This document shows positions 6,635-13,403 of a DNA stretch of 41,376 nucleotides, in pieces. How positions within the stretch are numbered: position 1 is the first letter of the stretch; each line of letters starts with the position of its first letter. The position numbers were made by a program, and so were the translations under genes. The notes below the pieces were generated by a model. The model saw only the letters and a list, made by a program, of their open reading frames with translations. It searched no databases and was not told the DNA's origin. Source of the stretch: a virus; the IMG/VR virus record IMGVR_UViG_3300025009_000036, positions 1 to 41,376 of that record; one strand, given 5' to 3'.

Positions 6635-7685
6635 AGGTTTGACCGACCGAGGCCTATCCTTCCCAGAGATAGGCAGCATTCGCAAGGGCGCGAAGAAGGA
6701 CCCTAACGCCAACCGCCCAGGCGCAGACCTGAAGTACTTCCGTGTAGAATTCGCAGACGGCGAGACGGAAACGGCATCTAAATTTGCGCTACTCTATGGC
6801 AATCAGCCAGTACGAATCAAGATCATCCTGCCATTCAACGACATTTCCAGAATGTGGGATCCTTACTTAGAAGCCTACACGGCAGGCAGGATGGTAGCAA
6901 GGGCAGACGGCGAAGTATATCTATACCGCCAGGACCTTGCAAGCGGACAGGTAACGAAGGGGGAGCCATACGTAGAAGGAGAGCCGGCCGGCTTTGACTA
7001 CAAAGGCAATCCCGTATTCTGCAAGCACGTAGGCCGGCTGAAAGTAATCATCCGTGAATTGCAGCGGGCAGCCTACCTCACCGTACACACCACCAGCATT
7101 CACGATATTGGCAATATCAGTGATAACTTGGCAGCGTTCAAAGAAATAAACGGCGGAATTCTGGCAGGCATACCCCTGATTCTATCCCGCAGGCCCTTCA
7201 TGATCAGCACGCCCACGGCGGACGGCAATCGCGTGCGCCGGCAGAAGTGGCTAATCACGATCGAAGCTGATCCAGAATGGGTAGGCAGGGCCATGCTATC
7301 TATGGGGAATACAGCTATGCCGGCGCTACCGCCAGGCGTAGAAATCAAAGCCCTGCCAAACGGTAACGATACTGCTCCTGATGTAGCAATCGAGACAGAC
7401 CCAGACGAGGATGACAGCGCCGACGATCGCAGCGAAGAACCGCAGGAAGGTGAGTACAGAGACGAGTTGCCACCCGAGCCAGAGCATACGCCCGCCCCGG
7501 AGCCAGCGCCGCAGGCCAAGGCGCAGCAGATCCAGGCTAACATGTTTGAGAAGCCCACGGCCAGTAGCACAGCCTATTGGAGCGCGGTCTACTCAACAGG
7601 CAAGACACCAGAGCAGGGCCGAGCAGCATTAGAGGAAGCCGGCGGAGACTTTAAGAAAGCCCTGGCTGCCATCGGTGAGAAGTAG
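6621..7685 (+). CDS. Gp3/recombination-directionality-factor-like phage protein
   Basis: 354 residues. The opening MSPIKGLTDRG...EIGSIRKG, then YFRVEFADGE, the KIILPF.D...MWDPYLEAYTAG block and DGE...YLYR resemble the widespread phage family related to the phiC31 gp3 recombination directionality factor. Assignment is from memory of the pattern. No integrase is present, so an excision role is unlikely; many such relatives occur in phages without integrases. Residues about 245-305 are acidic and Pro-rich (likely disordered). The last 40 residues (YWSAVYSTGKTPEQGRAALEE...) look like a small UBA-like helical domain. It overlaps its upstream neighbour by 14 bases and is probably part of the early DNA-metabolism group. 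Confidence 0.5.
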   Translation: MSPIKGLTDRGLSFPEIGSIRKGAKKDPNANRPGADLKYFRVEFADGETETASKFALLYGNQPVRIKIILPFNDISRMWDPYLEAYTAGRMVARADGEVYLYRQDLASGQVTKGEPYVEGEPAGFDYKGNPVFCKHVGRLKVIIRELQRAAYLTVHTTSIHDIGNISDNLAAFKEINGGILAGIPLILSRRPFMISTPTADGNRVRRQKWLITIEADPEWVGRAMLSMGNTAMPALPPGVEIKALPNGNDTAPDVAIETDPDEDDSADDRSEEPQEGEYRDELPPEPEHTPAPEPAPQAKAQQIQANMFEKPTASSTAYWSAVYSTGKTPEQGRAALEEAGGDFKKALAAIGEK

Positions 7686-7836
7686 CAGCTTCCTACCTCC
7701 AACACCAGTACGCATACCCGGCGACCTCTATGACAGCTATTGCCGGGTATGCGAGAATATTACCAAGCATATCCATTCACACAATGGCAAGGGTGTATGC
7801 CTGAAATGTCACCCAGAAAAGGAACCGTACAGATGA
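7675..7836 (+). CDS. Small zinc-binding protein, GTG start
   Basis: A 53-residue reading frame starting at GTG 7675 inside the end of the previous gene and ending at TGA 7834-7836, which overlaps the ATG of the next gene (ATGA). It encodes CRVC (about 23-26) and CLKCH (about 42-46), a CxxC...CxxC knuckle. Evidence for translation is the stop/start overlap and the cysteine spacing. Evidence against is the lack of a clear SD before the GTG, so the exact start is uncertain. Confidence 0.55.
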   Translation: MRSSSFLPPTPVRIPGDLYDSYCRVCENITKHIHSHNGKGVCLKCHPEKEPYR

Positions 7837-9155
7837 TCGCACAACCAGACCCGAATAACCCAGGTGAAGCCATGGCCCACTACCCGAAAGAAAATGCAAC
7901 CGTAGTGCTGCCACCAGACAAACAGACATTTGTTTTCAATTTCTACGCCGGCGGCAGGGTAACGCTATGCTATGTATTCTATAGCAATCACACTGTTTTG
8001 GGAGTAGGCAAGGCGACACGCCACCCGAAGGACACCCACGACTGGCAGACGGCCAAGCGCATAGCAGCCAAGCGCGCGTGTGAAGCCATGTCAGAAATCG
8101 CAGGCGAGAACAAGGAGCAGCGCCGGCACTACAACCAGGAGCTTTACAGCGCGTTCAGAAATCATCTCAGGGAAAGGGAATATGAGAAGAAGCTAGCAGA
8201 CGAATTGCTTAAGCACATCGAAAGCGAAATGTCAGTAGCTTTTCTGAAAGGCTTTACCACTACCGACAAGCCGAAGGAAGAAGATCGGTACAAGTTTCAT
8301 ATCCATACCTTAGATCCCCGCTTATTCCTCAGCCCGCGCACAGACGAAGAACTAAAGGCCGCGATTGAAAATCTCAACAAGCCCCCTTGGCCGATGTTTA
8401 CTATCAAAGACCCAGGCGCAGTAGTAGACACATACGCCGGCCTACCTATCATCGTAAACGACAACCTACCTGACGGAACCATAGTGCTTATAGCAGGGCA
8501 TAGGTACAAGACCACGCCAGGCCCCAAGCCGGAGCCTCCGCAGATGCAGAAAGGGCCGTTCGATTACGGCCACAGGGATGACGCTATGAGGTACATACAG
8601 GCCAGGCTTGACAAAGATGACAGGATTTTAAAGCATCTCAACCCGGAGTACTTCAACCTACACTTCAAACCGGAATGGGCGACGAACCCGAACATTAAGA
8701 TGGACGAGTACAGCAAGATCGACGAGAAACGGCGCGCCACAGAAAAGGCACTCGAGGAACTTTATCAAATGAAATGGGATCCAACGCCGGCCGATATGCA
8801 ACCAAACCAGATCGGATACCTTTTTAAACTGATGCGCCAGAAGGAAAGCGTTATAGCTGACTTACAGCTCCGCCTTGAAGAAGCCAAGCGCATGATTGCA
8901 AGCAGGCAGTCCTACCTCGCCGAAGCATCGACAACTATAAAGGAACTGCGAGAATTCAACGTGAAGGCCACGGCTCAGGTAAAAGAATCCACCGAGAATG
9001 TTGCCCGGTCCAATCGCTTACTTGCCGAGGCCAGCAAGCAGCTTGACGACATGACCAAGGTGATCGAGTACTACAAGACCATGGACCAGGTAAACAAGGA
9101 GCGCATTGAAGCCCTGGAAAACGAGCTTGCTAACTACGGTACAGACGACGAATAA
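7833..9155 (+). CDS. Hypothetical protein with long C-terminal coiled coil
   Basis: The frame is open from 7740, but the ATG at 7833 is favoured: AAAGGA lies upstream and it overlaps the preceding stop (ATGA). This gives 440 residues. Residues 1-90 are a mixed alpha/beta region (FVFNFYAGGRVTLCYVFY). Residues about 90-150 are charged helix. The middle has Pro-rich segments. About 330-435 is a coiled coil with Leu, Glu and Lys spacing (VIADLQLRLEEAKRM, VARSNRLLAEASKQL, RIEALENEL). No catalytic motif is visible. The position after the Gp3-like gene suggests a DNA-processing scaffold, but I do not recognise the family. Confidence 0.6.
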   Translation: MIAQPDPNNPGEAMAHYPKENATVVLPPDKQTFVFNFYAGGRVTLCYVFYSNHTVLGVGKATRHPKDTHDWQTAKRIAAKRACEAMSEIAGENKEQRRHYNQELYSAFRNHLREREYEKKLADELLKHIESEMSVAFLKGFTTTDKPKEEDRYKFHIHTLDPRLFLSPRTDEELKAAIENLNKPPWPMFTIKDPGAVVDTYAGLPIIVNDNLPDGTIVLIAGHRYKTTPGPKPEPPQMQKGPFDYGHRDDAMRYIQARLDKDDRILKHLNPEYFNLHFKPEWATNPNIKMDEYSKIDEKRRATEKALEELYQMKWDPTPADMQPNQIGYLFKLMRQKESVIADLQLRLEEAKRMIASRQSYLAEASTTIKELREFNVKATAQVKESTENVARSNRLLAEASKQLDDMTKVIEYYKTMDQVNKERIEALENELANYGTDDE

Positions 9156-9264
9156 ACCACAGCCGCTAGCCTGTGTGCGGCGGTGTTCCTGGCGTGCGTG
9201 CTGGCGGTGGGTGGGTGGATAGTGGCTGGGTGTGATGCACAACCAAAGTAAAGGAGTGATGACG
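9156..9264 (+). other. Intergenic segment with hairpin and hydrophobic open frame
   Basis: This 109-bp gap holds an imperfect hairpin (CACAGCCGC at 9158-9166 with GCGGCGGTG at 9177-9185) without a T tract. The frame of the upstream gene stays open after its TAA up to TAA 9249-9251 and encodes a hydrophobic segment ending in VAGCDAQPK. No ATG or convincing SD supports it as a gene. The SD for the next gene is AAGGAG at 9251-9256. Confidence 0.35.
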
Positions 9265-9444
9265 ATGAGAACCGTGCATTGTTACGAGTGTCAGCGTGGA
9301 TATGACAAGGAACACAATAGCCAATGTCCGTACTGCGGATGTCAGACCACGCAAGAACAAGCATACGATGACTGGTTGTCAGACGCCCCAGACCCTGACA
9401 TGCCAGAGTCAGAATATGACTGGGGATACGAAGGTGACCAATGA
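9265..9444 (+). CDS. Zinc-ribbon microprotein (59 aa)
   Basis: CYEC (about 6-9) and CPYCGC (about 21-26) form a rubredoxin-like CxxC...CxxC zinc knuckle. The remaining 30 residues are strongly acidic (DDWLSDAPDPDMPESEYDW), which may mimic nucleic acid or make a protein contact. Start 9265 is chosen over 9259 and 9232 because AAGGAG (9251-9256) lies eight bases before it. The stop overlaps the next ATG. Function unknown. Confidence 0.65.
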   Translation: MRTVHCYECQRGYDKEHNSQCPYCGCQTTQEQAYDDWLSDAPDPDMPESEYDWGYEGDQ

Positions 9445-9752
9445 CCCGCGACGAACTGATTCACAAAATATCATACATTGTTCGTGGCGAAGACCTGGAC
9501 AAGGTATTCGCCGTGCGCAATGATATCCTGGACAACAACGACGCGCTGGTGGCAAGGGTAGCGGAGCTGGAAGCGGAGAACGGACGGCTATATCAGTACG
9601 CATCGTACCTTAGATCGTGCGCGCTATCAGGCGAAAGCGACCCGCACGACTTTGATACATTCTCTGGCAAGGTTACTGGCATCAAGATGTACGGCCATAT
9701 GCTAACGCATGAAGAAATAATGGACGAGTTCCTAAAGGGCGACGACGCATGA
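9441..9752 (+). CDS. Hypothetical protein with short coiled coil (103 aa)
   Basis: An acidic 103-residue protein. Residues about 15-55 form a helix/coiled coil (NNDALVARVAELEAENGRLYQYASYL), and the C-terminal 30 residues are a second helical unit (HEEIMDEFLKGDDA). Its start overlaps the zinc-ribbon stop and its stop overlaps the next start, so translation is probably coupled through all three genes. No enzymatic motif. Confidence 0.6.
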   Translation: MTRDELIHKISYIVRGEDLDKVFAVRNDILDNNDALVARVAELEAENGRLYQYASYLRSCALSGESDPHDFDTFSGKVTGIKMYGHMLTHEEIMDEFLKGDDA

Positions 9753-9925
9753 CCACCCTATACATTCCCCTTGACAACGACCGCCAGGCTGAGCTAACCG
9801 TACCCGACGAGCTGAACACCCGCGAGTATTATGACATGCTCCGCTGGATACTCGACCACAAGTACAACCTGATCGAGGTACACATACCGCCTGAGTTTAA
9901 GGTAAAGGGCGCGGCTACAAAGTAA
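9749..9925 (+). CDS. Small hypothetical protein (58 aa)
   Basis: A 58-residue product, MTTLYIPLDNDRQAELTVP at the N-terminus, then a helix (EYYDMLRWILDHKYNL) and a final strand (IEVHIPPEF). The beta-alpha-beta pattern and the ATGA overlap with the upstream gene support it as real. It is the last gene before the promoter and leader RNA of the replication genes. Function unknown. Confidence 0.65.
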   Translation: MTTLYIPLDNDRQAELTVPDELNTREYYDMLRWILDHKYNLIEVHIPPEFKVKGAATK

Positions 9926-9928
9926 ATA

Positions 9929-9937
9929 TGTTATAAT
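9929..9937 (+). promoter_or_regulatory. Extended -10 promoter P2 (leader RNA and replication genes)
   Basis: TGTTATAAT carries the extended -10 TG followed one base later by a perfect TATAAT (9932-9937). The 17-bp-spaced -35 position is not consensus, as is usual for extended -10 promoters. The predicted start is near 9944, which is exactly the first base of the structured leader. Confidence 0.72.
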
Positions 9938-9943
9938 AATTAA

Positions 9944-10044
9944 GCTGAGGGTATAAGGTAGGCAGCGAATCGCCGTTTGTTTCCTGCACCCTCAGCAAGT
10001 GCCTACCGGGAAATAAGCGGCGGTTTGCTATAAGGACAAACAAC
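9944..10044 (+). ncRNA. Structured leader RNA with interlocking complementary segments
   Basis: Three pairs of complementary segments occur in the order a-b-c-a'-b'-c'. Pair a: GCTGAGGGT (9944-9952) with 9988-9996, nine Watson-Crick pairs. Pair b: GGTAGGCA (9957-9964) with 10000-10007, eight pairs. Pair c: 9964-9986 with 10007-10029, 23 consecutive pairs, 18 Watson-Crick and five G-U. Since c cannot coexist fully with a and b, the RNA can adopt alternative folds. In addition GTTTG (10023-10027) can pair with CAAAC (10037-10041), placing the ribosome site AAGGA (10032-10036) in a loop that competes with the base of helix c. It probably controls translation of the replication gene at 10045, or acts as a separate small RNA. 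It matches no RNA family that I can name. Confidence 0.65.
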
Positions 10045-10836
10045 ATGAGTTCTTTTCAATGGTGGCGATCATGGCATGACGCGCCTACTGACCACAAGTG
10101 GCCAGTAGTGGCCGCCCGCGCTGGTGTAAAAGTGGGAGAGGTATCGGCGGTAGCATGGGCGCTGATGGATTACGCGAGCCAGCACAAAGAGCGCGGTACA
10201 GTCATTGGCTTTGATACCGAAGTCTACGCAATTTATTCGGGCTTTCCAGAAGGCGAAGTTATAGCCATCATTCAGGCAATGAGCGACAAGGGTATTATTG
10301 CCGAGGGAAAGTTTACCAATTGGGAGAAACGCCAACCGAAGCGAGAGGACAACAGCACCGAACGTGTAAGGGATTGGCGGGATATGAAACGCAATGAAAC
10401 GCAGTGTAACGCAGATGCAGAAGAAGTAACGTTTGACTCTCCTCTACCTCTACTCTATTCTGACTCTGTATCTGTATCTAACTCTGACTCTGACTCTGAA
10501 TCTACCGCATTTCAAGAAAATTTACTTAGCACCGCATTCGTACAAGCCAGCTCCATTATTCCTCACAGCCTGGACAAGTGGGCAAGAGCATTAGACGCAA
10601 TCAAAAAGACAGGAGCCACACCAGAAGATGTGACCACCGCGGTTACCGAACTTCGGGACAGGGGATACAACATATCCGGCCCATGGTCAATACAGAACGC
10701 GGTAATCATGGCAAAGGGGAAGCGTGAGAGACCACCAAGCCCCGCCAGAAGCAACGGCAAGAAAACATTACAAGAAGATATGGAAGCCCTAAGAAAATGG
10801 GCGGAAGAAAAGGAGTCGCAGGATGTCAACCCCTAA
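10045..10836 (+). CDS. Replication initiator-like protein (O/DnaD-N-like)
   Basis: 263 residues. The N-terminal 100 residues (FQWWRSWHDAPTDHKW..VAARAGVKVGEVSAVAWALMDYASQ...GFPEGEVIAIIQAMSDKGII) have the winged-helix pattern of phage replisome organisers such as lambda O-like or DnaD-N proteins, which bind the phage origin. The middle (residues about 139-154) is a Ser-Asp-rich linker encoded by hexamer repeats. The C-terminal part (about 170-225) is a small helical domain. AAGGA at 10032-10036 precedes the ATG. The next gene, overlapping by 14 bases, looks like its helicase-loader partner, as in O/P pairs. Origin recognition is inferred from family resemblance and neighbours. Confidence 0.65.
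   Translation: MSSFQWWRSWHDAPTDHKWPVVAARAGVKVGEVSAVAWALMDYASQHKERGTVIGFDTEVYAIYSGFPEGEVIAIIQAMSDKGIIAEGKFTNWEKRQPKREDNSTERVRDWRDMKRNETQCNADAEEVTFDSPLPLLYSDSVSVSNSDSDSESTAFQENLLSTAFVQASSIIPHSLDKWARALDAIKKTGATPEDVTTAVTELRDRGYNISGPWSIQNAVIMAKGKRERPPSPARSNGKKTLQEDMEALRKWAEEKESQDVNP
10459..10506 (+). repeat. Hexamer repeats TCTGAC-like within the initiator gene
   Basis: Eight consecutive 6-bp units beginning TCT (TCTGAC, TCTGTA, TCTGTA, TCTAAC, TCTGAC, TCTGAC, TCTGAA, TCTACC) encode Ser-Asp/Val/Asn/Glu/Thr dipeptides. They are preceded by CCTCTA-type units from 10441. In lambda-like phages the origin lies inside the initiator gene, so these are origin (iteron) candidates. A plain low-complexity linker is the alternative. 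Confidence 0.6.
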
Positions 10837-11479
10837 AGATATTGCAGTGATCCTATCGAAGTTCAAGGCGGCGTTCCCGAACTATGACCCTTCGGATATA
10901 GCCTCCGCCGCCGAAGTATGGCACGAGGCACTAGGACACATTGATGCCGACGAACTTAAGGCAGCGGCCATGGCTTGCATGACAGAACAAAACCGCGCCT
11001 TTGCCCCATCGGTAGGTGAAGTCATCGGCGCGGTAATGCGCTTACGTGCTCAGGCATCCGGGCTACCATCGGCGGCCGAAGCGTGGGGACAGATCAACCA
11101 ACCTCGCCTTGTGCGAGACGTGCTTTGCCCTGGTGGAGTAGCACTTTATGAAGATGTGTTTAAGGCGCAAGACAACGGCGCCGAATACAATCGCACGCTA
11201 AAGATGTATCAGCTCCATCGCTTCGACTGTCACGAGTGTAGACAGGAACTGTCACGCCTGGACATTCACCCGTTGGTAGAGCGCGTGGCACGGCAATTCG
11301 GCTGGCCTGACCACTTCCCAGGCGACAACCCAGAGGCAGACAGGGCGCATTTCATCCGAGCCTATGAAACAGAAGTAAGGCGCGAGACCGAGCGGCAGGC
11401 TCAGCCGGAACCCGTACAAAAATATGTGGAGGCTACGAGGAATACCATCAATAGGTTAGCGGAGGGAATGAGGAAATGA
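10823..11479 (+). CDS. Helicase-loader-like replication protein
   Basis: 218 residues. The N-terminal half (ILSKFKAAFPNYDPSDIASAAEVWHEALGHIDADELKAAAMACMTEQNRAFAPSVGEV) matches the helical pattern I know from phage helicase loader/inhibitor (G39P-like) N-domains: a short-repeat helical fold ending in FAPSVGE. A later HRFDCHECRQEL segment could bind metal. The charged C-terminal helix (TRNTINRLAEGMRK) may contact the helicase. With the preceding initiator it would bring host DnaB-type helicase to the phage origin, since no helicase is encoded here. It overlaps its neighbours by 14 and 4 bases. Confidence 0.55.
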   Translation: MSTPKDIAVILSKFKAAFPNYDPSDIASAAEVWHEALGHIDADELKAAAMACMTEQNRAFAPSVGEVIGAVMRLRAQASGLPSAAEAWGQINQPRLVRDVLCPGGVALYEDVFKAQDNGAEYNRTLKMYQLHRFDCHECRQELSRLDIHPLVERVARQFGWPDHFPGDNPEADRAHFIRAYETEVRRETERQAQPEPVQKYVEATRNTINRLAEGMRK

Positions 11480-11838
11480 AACCGAAACTTGACTTATCCG
11501 CCATCGAAGCGCGGGCGAACGCAGCCACGCCGGGAGAGTGGACATACTCGGACGGCAACCCGGATTGGTACTATGTAGAAAAAGACGGGAATCCGTTTGT
11601 GATGATGACGCCGTTGATCGACAACCGCTCGCCAGACCCTATTCGTAAGAATCGCAGAAACAACGCCGCCTTCATCGCAGCCGCCAGAACCGACGTGCCA
11701 GCCCTCACCCGCTACGCACGAGAACTGGAAGCGGAGAACGCAACAATGAAAGCGGCACTAGTCGAATTGTCTGACTGGTACGAATGTGGCTGTATAGCCC
11801 GCCGCGCATTACGAAAGGACGGTGACCAGTATGTGTAA
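11476..11838 (+). CDS. Ead/Ea22-like conserved phage protein
   Basis: A 120-residue protein with the hallmark IEARANAATPGEW (about 8-20), NAAFIAAARTDVPAL (about 62-76) and a following coiled-coil helix (RYARELEAENATMKAALVEL). I know this layout from the Ead/Ea22-type small phage proteins, whose molecular role is not established. The ATG overlaps the preceding stop. The cysteines near the end (ECGCIARRALRKDG) may bind metal. Confidence 0.65.
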   Translation: MKPKLDLSAIEARANAATPGEWTYSDGNPDWYYVEKDGNPFVMMTPLIDNRSPDPIRKNRRNNAAFIAAARTDVPALTRYARELEAENATMKAALVELSDWYECGCIARRALRKDGDQYV

Positions 11839-12067
11839 ACACGGCGATGATGTAGTTTTATATGTGCCTATTCCGGCGGCGCTATCCCATACGGGACAGT
11901 TCCGATGGGACTATAAACCGATCGATGCTTGTATTGCCCCAATTGTCAAGGCGCTGAATGACGCAGGAATTTACACCGCTAATTGTTGTTGTGGGCATGG
12001 CGAAGGAGACGGCGAAATCATTCTGCACGACGGAAGAATTATAACGATCAGGAGAGACAACCAATGA
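11831..12067 (+). CDS. Conserved CxHG / CCGHG phage protein
   Basis: A GTG at 11822 is also open, but the ATG at 11831 fits the AAAGGA at 11814-11819 better and gives 78 residues. It begins MCKHGDDVVLYVPIP and contains WDYKPIDACIAPIVKALNDAGI, CCCGHGEGDGEIILHDGR. The Cys/His clusters at each end suggest a metal site. The pattern recurs in many phage genomes as a hypothetical protein (from memory). Stop and next start overlap (ATGA). Confidence 0.68.
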   Translation: MCKHGDDVVLYVPIPAALSHTGQFRWDYKPIDACIAPIVKALNDAGIYTANCCCGHGEGDGEIILHDGRIITIRRDNQ

Positions 12068-12294
12068 CCGACATAATAGGCCCAACCATAAAAGTAATAC
12101 CAGCACATAGTTATTTATCATGTTTTGGGTGTAAATTCTTTTGGCGGGAAATGATAAAGTCAGGAAAGGACCCGTTATATCAGAGTACTTGCAGCCACCC
12201 CAGGCTTGATGAAATGATAAGTTTCGATGGTAATTTACCAAACGGGGACCACACGCCGAATTGGTGTCCGGCAAAAAAGGACGGCGACAAATGA
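12064..12294 (+). CDS. Cysteine-rich small protein (76 aa)
   Basis: The frame is open from 11983, but the ATG at 12064 overlaps the preceding stop (ATGA) and gives 76 residues. CFGCKFFW (about 20-27), CSHPRL (about 43-48) and NWCPA near the C-terminus provide four Cys and one His for a zinc site. The AT-rich codon choice in the first 100 bases differs from its neighbours. Function unknown. Confidence 0.62.
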   Translation: MTDIIGPTIKVIPAHSYLSCFGCKFFWREMIKSGKDPLYQSTCSHPRLDEMISFDGNLPNGDHTPNWCPAKKDGDK

Positions 12295-12476
12295 CCTACG
12301 ATACCGCCTGTAATCTACGCACATTAGCCGAGCAGACCAGACAGCAGCAGTTATACCAGGCAGCGGCAGCAGCATTCAGCGAGTTAGGGATGACTGCTGC
12401 AGCAGCAAGGATGCAGGACAGAGCAGAGCATTACGAAAAGGAGGAGCGTCATGAAACTGAAACCGCGGAACTATAA
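12291..12476 (+). CDS. Small Ala/Gln-rich helical protein (61 aa)
   Basis: Starts at the ATGA overlap with the previous gene (12291) rather than at the upstream open codon 12261. It is almost entirely helical (TLAEQTRQQQLYQAAAAAFSELGMTAAAARMQDRAEHYEKEE), resembling a single helix-turn-helix tetratricopeptide-like hairpin. The last 26 bases overlap the next gene. No function can be assigned. Confidence 0.58.
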   Translation: MTYDTACNLRTLAEQTRQQQLYQAAAAAFSELGMTAAAARMQDRAEHYEKEERHETETAEL

Positions 12477-12675
12477 GCGGATCAACCGCAGGATTAAGCG
12501 ATACGCCAGGACGATTGCTATGATGAACCCGCGTGATACATCAATGGCCCGCAATCATGCAATTACCCTTGTGGCTTGCGTCGAGATAAACCCACCGGTA
12601 ACAGGCGCAGACCTAGCCGCCTGGATAATTGAGCAGCAGGAGGAGCGCCATGGAAATAACCGCACAGGATATTGA
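12451..12675 (+). CDS. Basic small protein (74 aa)
   Basis: A 74-residue product with a strongly basic N-terminus (MKLKPRNYKRINRRIKRYAR) that could bind nucleic acid, then a neutral helical part (NHAITLVACVEINPPVTGADLAAWIIEQQEE). A strong SD (AAAGGAGG, about 12438-12445) precedes the start. It overlaps both neighbours by about 26 bases. Function unknown. Confidence 0.6.
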   Translation: MKLKPRNYKRINRRIKRYARTIAMMNPRDTSMARNHAITLVACVEINPPVTGADLAAWIIEQQEERHGNNRTGY

Positions 12676-13165
12676 GATAGCTGTAGCTCGCTGGTTTGGT
12701 ATACGTTCGCACGTGATTGTACCTAATCTGTCATGGGGAATGCTTCCCTACGAATGCGATATTGCTGTAATGCCGGTGAAGGGAAGGTATCTTTATGAGG
12801 TTGAAATCAAGGTATCTAAATCAGACCTGATCAGGGACAAAGACAAGCAAAAATGGAAGTGGGGAGGAATATCAAAGGTTAGAAAATTCTGGTACGCGAT
12901 ACCGAAAAAGCTAGAAGGATCGATATCGCACATTCCAGAATTCGCAGGTATATTTATTATCAGCGAGCCGGAATACAGTAGGAAATTTTGTGGAATAGAA
13001 CAGGTAAGAAAACCAAAGCTATTGCAGGCCAAGCCTATGACCGACGAGCAGAGATTTAATCTTGCACGATTAGGAGCCATGCGAATATGGGCATTGAAAG
13101 AGGTGTGTATGAACTACAAAAAAAGGGAGCAAGAGCATGGCAATCCGGCCGGCGGCCCTGTATAA
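12650..13165 (+). CDS. MmcB/VRR-type PD-(D/E)XK DNA-processing protein
   Basis: Start 12650 follows AGGAGGAG closely and is preferred to 12629; 171 residues. The core MLPYECDIAVM...YLYEVEIKVSKSDLIRDKDKQKWKW carries D37 and E52-I-K54, the metal-binding PD-(D/E)XK triad, followed by the Ser/Asp-Leu and Lys-rich helix and the FWYAIPKKL strand seen in MmcB-like DNA-repair/recombination proteins. It probably acts on DNA ends, replication intermediates or host DNA. It lies in the replication/modification block and its 3' end overlaps the next gene by 29 bases. Confidence 0.65.
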   Translation: MEITAQDIEIAVARWFGIRSHVIVPNLSWGMLPYECDIAVMPVKGRYLYEVEIKVSKSDLIRDKDKQKWKWGGISKVRKFWYAIPKKLEGSISHIPEFAGIFIISEPEYSRKFCGIEQVRKPKLLQAKPMTDEQRFNLARLGAMRIWALKEVCMNYKKREQEHGNPAGGPV

Positions 13166-13403
13166 ATACAAGATCGAAGCGCGCACCGAGGCACCCAATG
13201 ACATGGGTTCCTACCGAATCACCTACGACTGCGCTATCGAAATCTGGTTAGCCAGACATCACGAGGACTACCAACAGGCATTAGAGCAGGTCCAGGCATA
13301 CGGAGCTAACACAGTAGCCAAGCAGGAGCCTTGCCATATCCATACACCAAGAATATTCAAACGCCTCGCAACGATATGCGCGACGTGTGGAGTACAGATA
13401 TGA
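13137..13403 (+). CDS. Hypothetical protein (88 aa)
   Basis: 88 residues: an N-terminal strand pair (YKYKIEAR, SYRITYDCAIEIWLARH), a helix (YQQALEQVQAYGAN), then a short C-terminal segment with Cys/His (EPCHIHTP, ICATCGVQI) that could bind zinc. The start is inside the MmcB-like gene behind AAAAAGGGAG; the stop overlaps the methyltransferase start (ATGA at 13400). It may be translationally coupled to the methyltransferase. Function unknown. Confidence 0.55.
   Translation: MAIRPAALYKYKIEARTEAPNDMGSYRITYDCAIEIWLARHHEDYQQALEQVQAYGANTVAKQEPCHIHTPRIFKRLATICATCGVQI

Noticed and set aside
6652-6674. Seven-bp hairpin GCCTATC/GATAGGC at the start of the Gp3-like gene
   Set aside because: Too short to be distinguished from chance and without a T tract.
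7104-7118. Palindrome GATATTG-G-CAATATC inside the Gp3-like gene
   Set aside because: Short, no promoter elements nearby and within a coding region; one of this size is expected by chance in 41 kb.
6621-7685. Temperate lifestyle because of a recombination-directionality-factor-like gene
   Set aside because: No integrase, attachment site or CI-like repressor was found; relatives of this family also occur in phages without integrases.
13331-13399. Longer N-terminus for the methyltransferase
   Set aside because: Start at 13400 has the ATGA overlap with the previous stop and puts the TSPPYW motif at the normal distance; the extension overlaps the previous gene by more than 70 bases.
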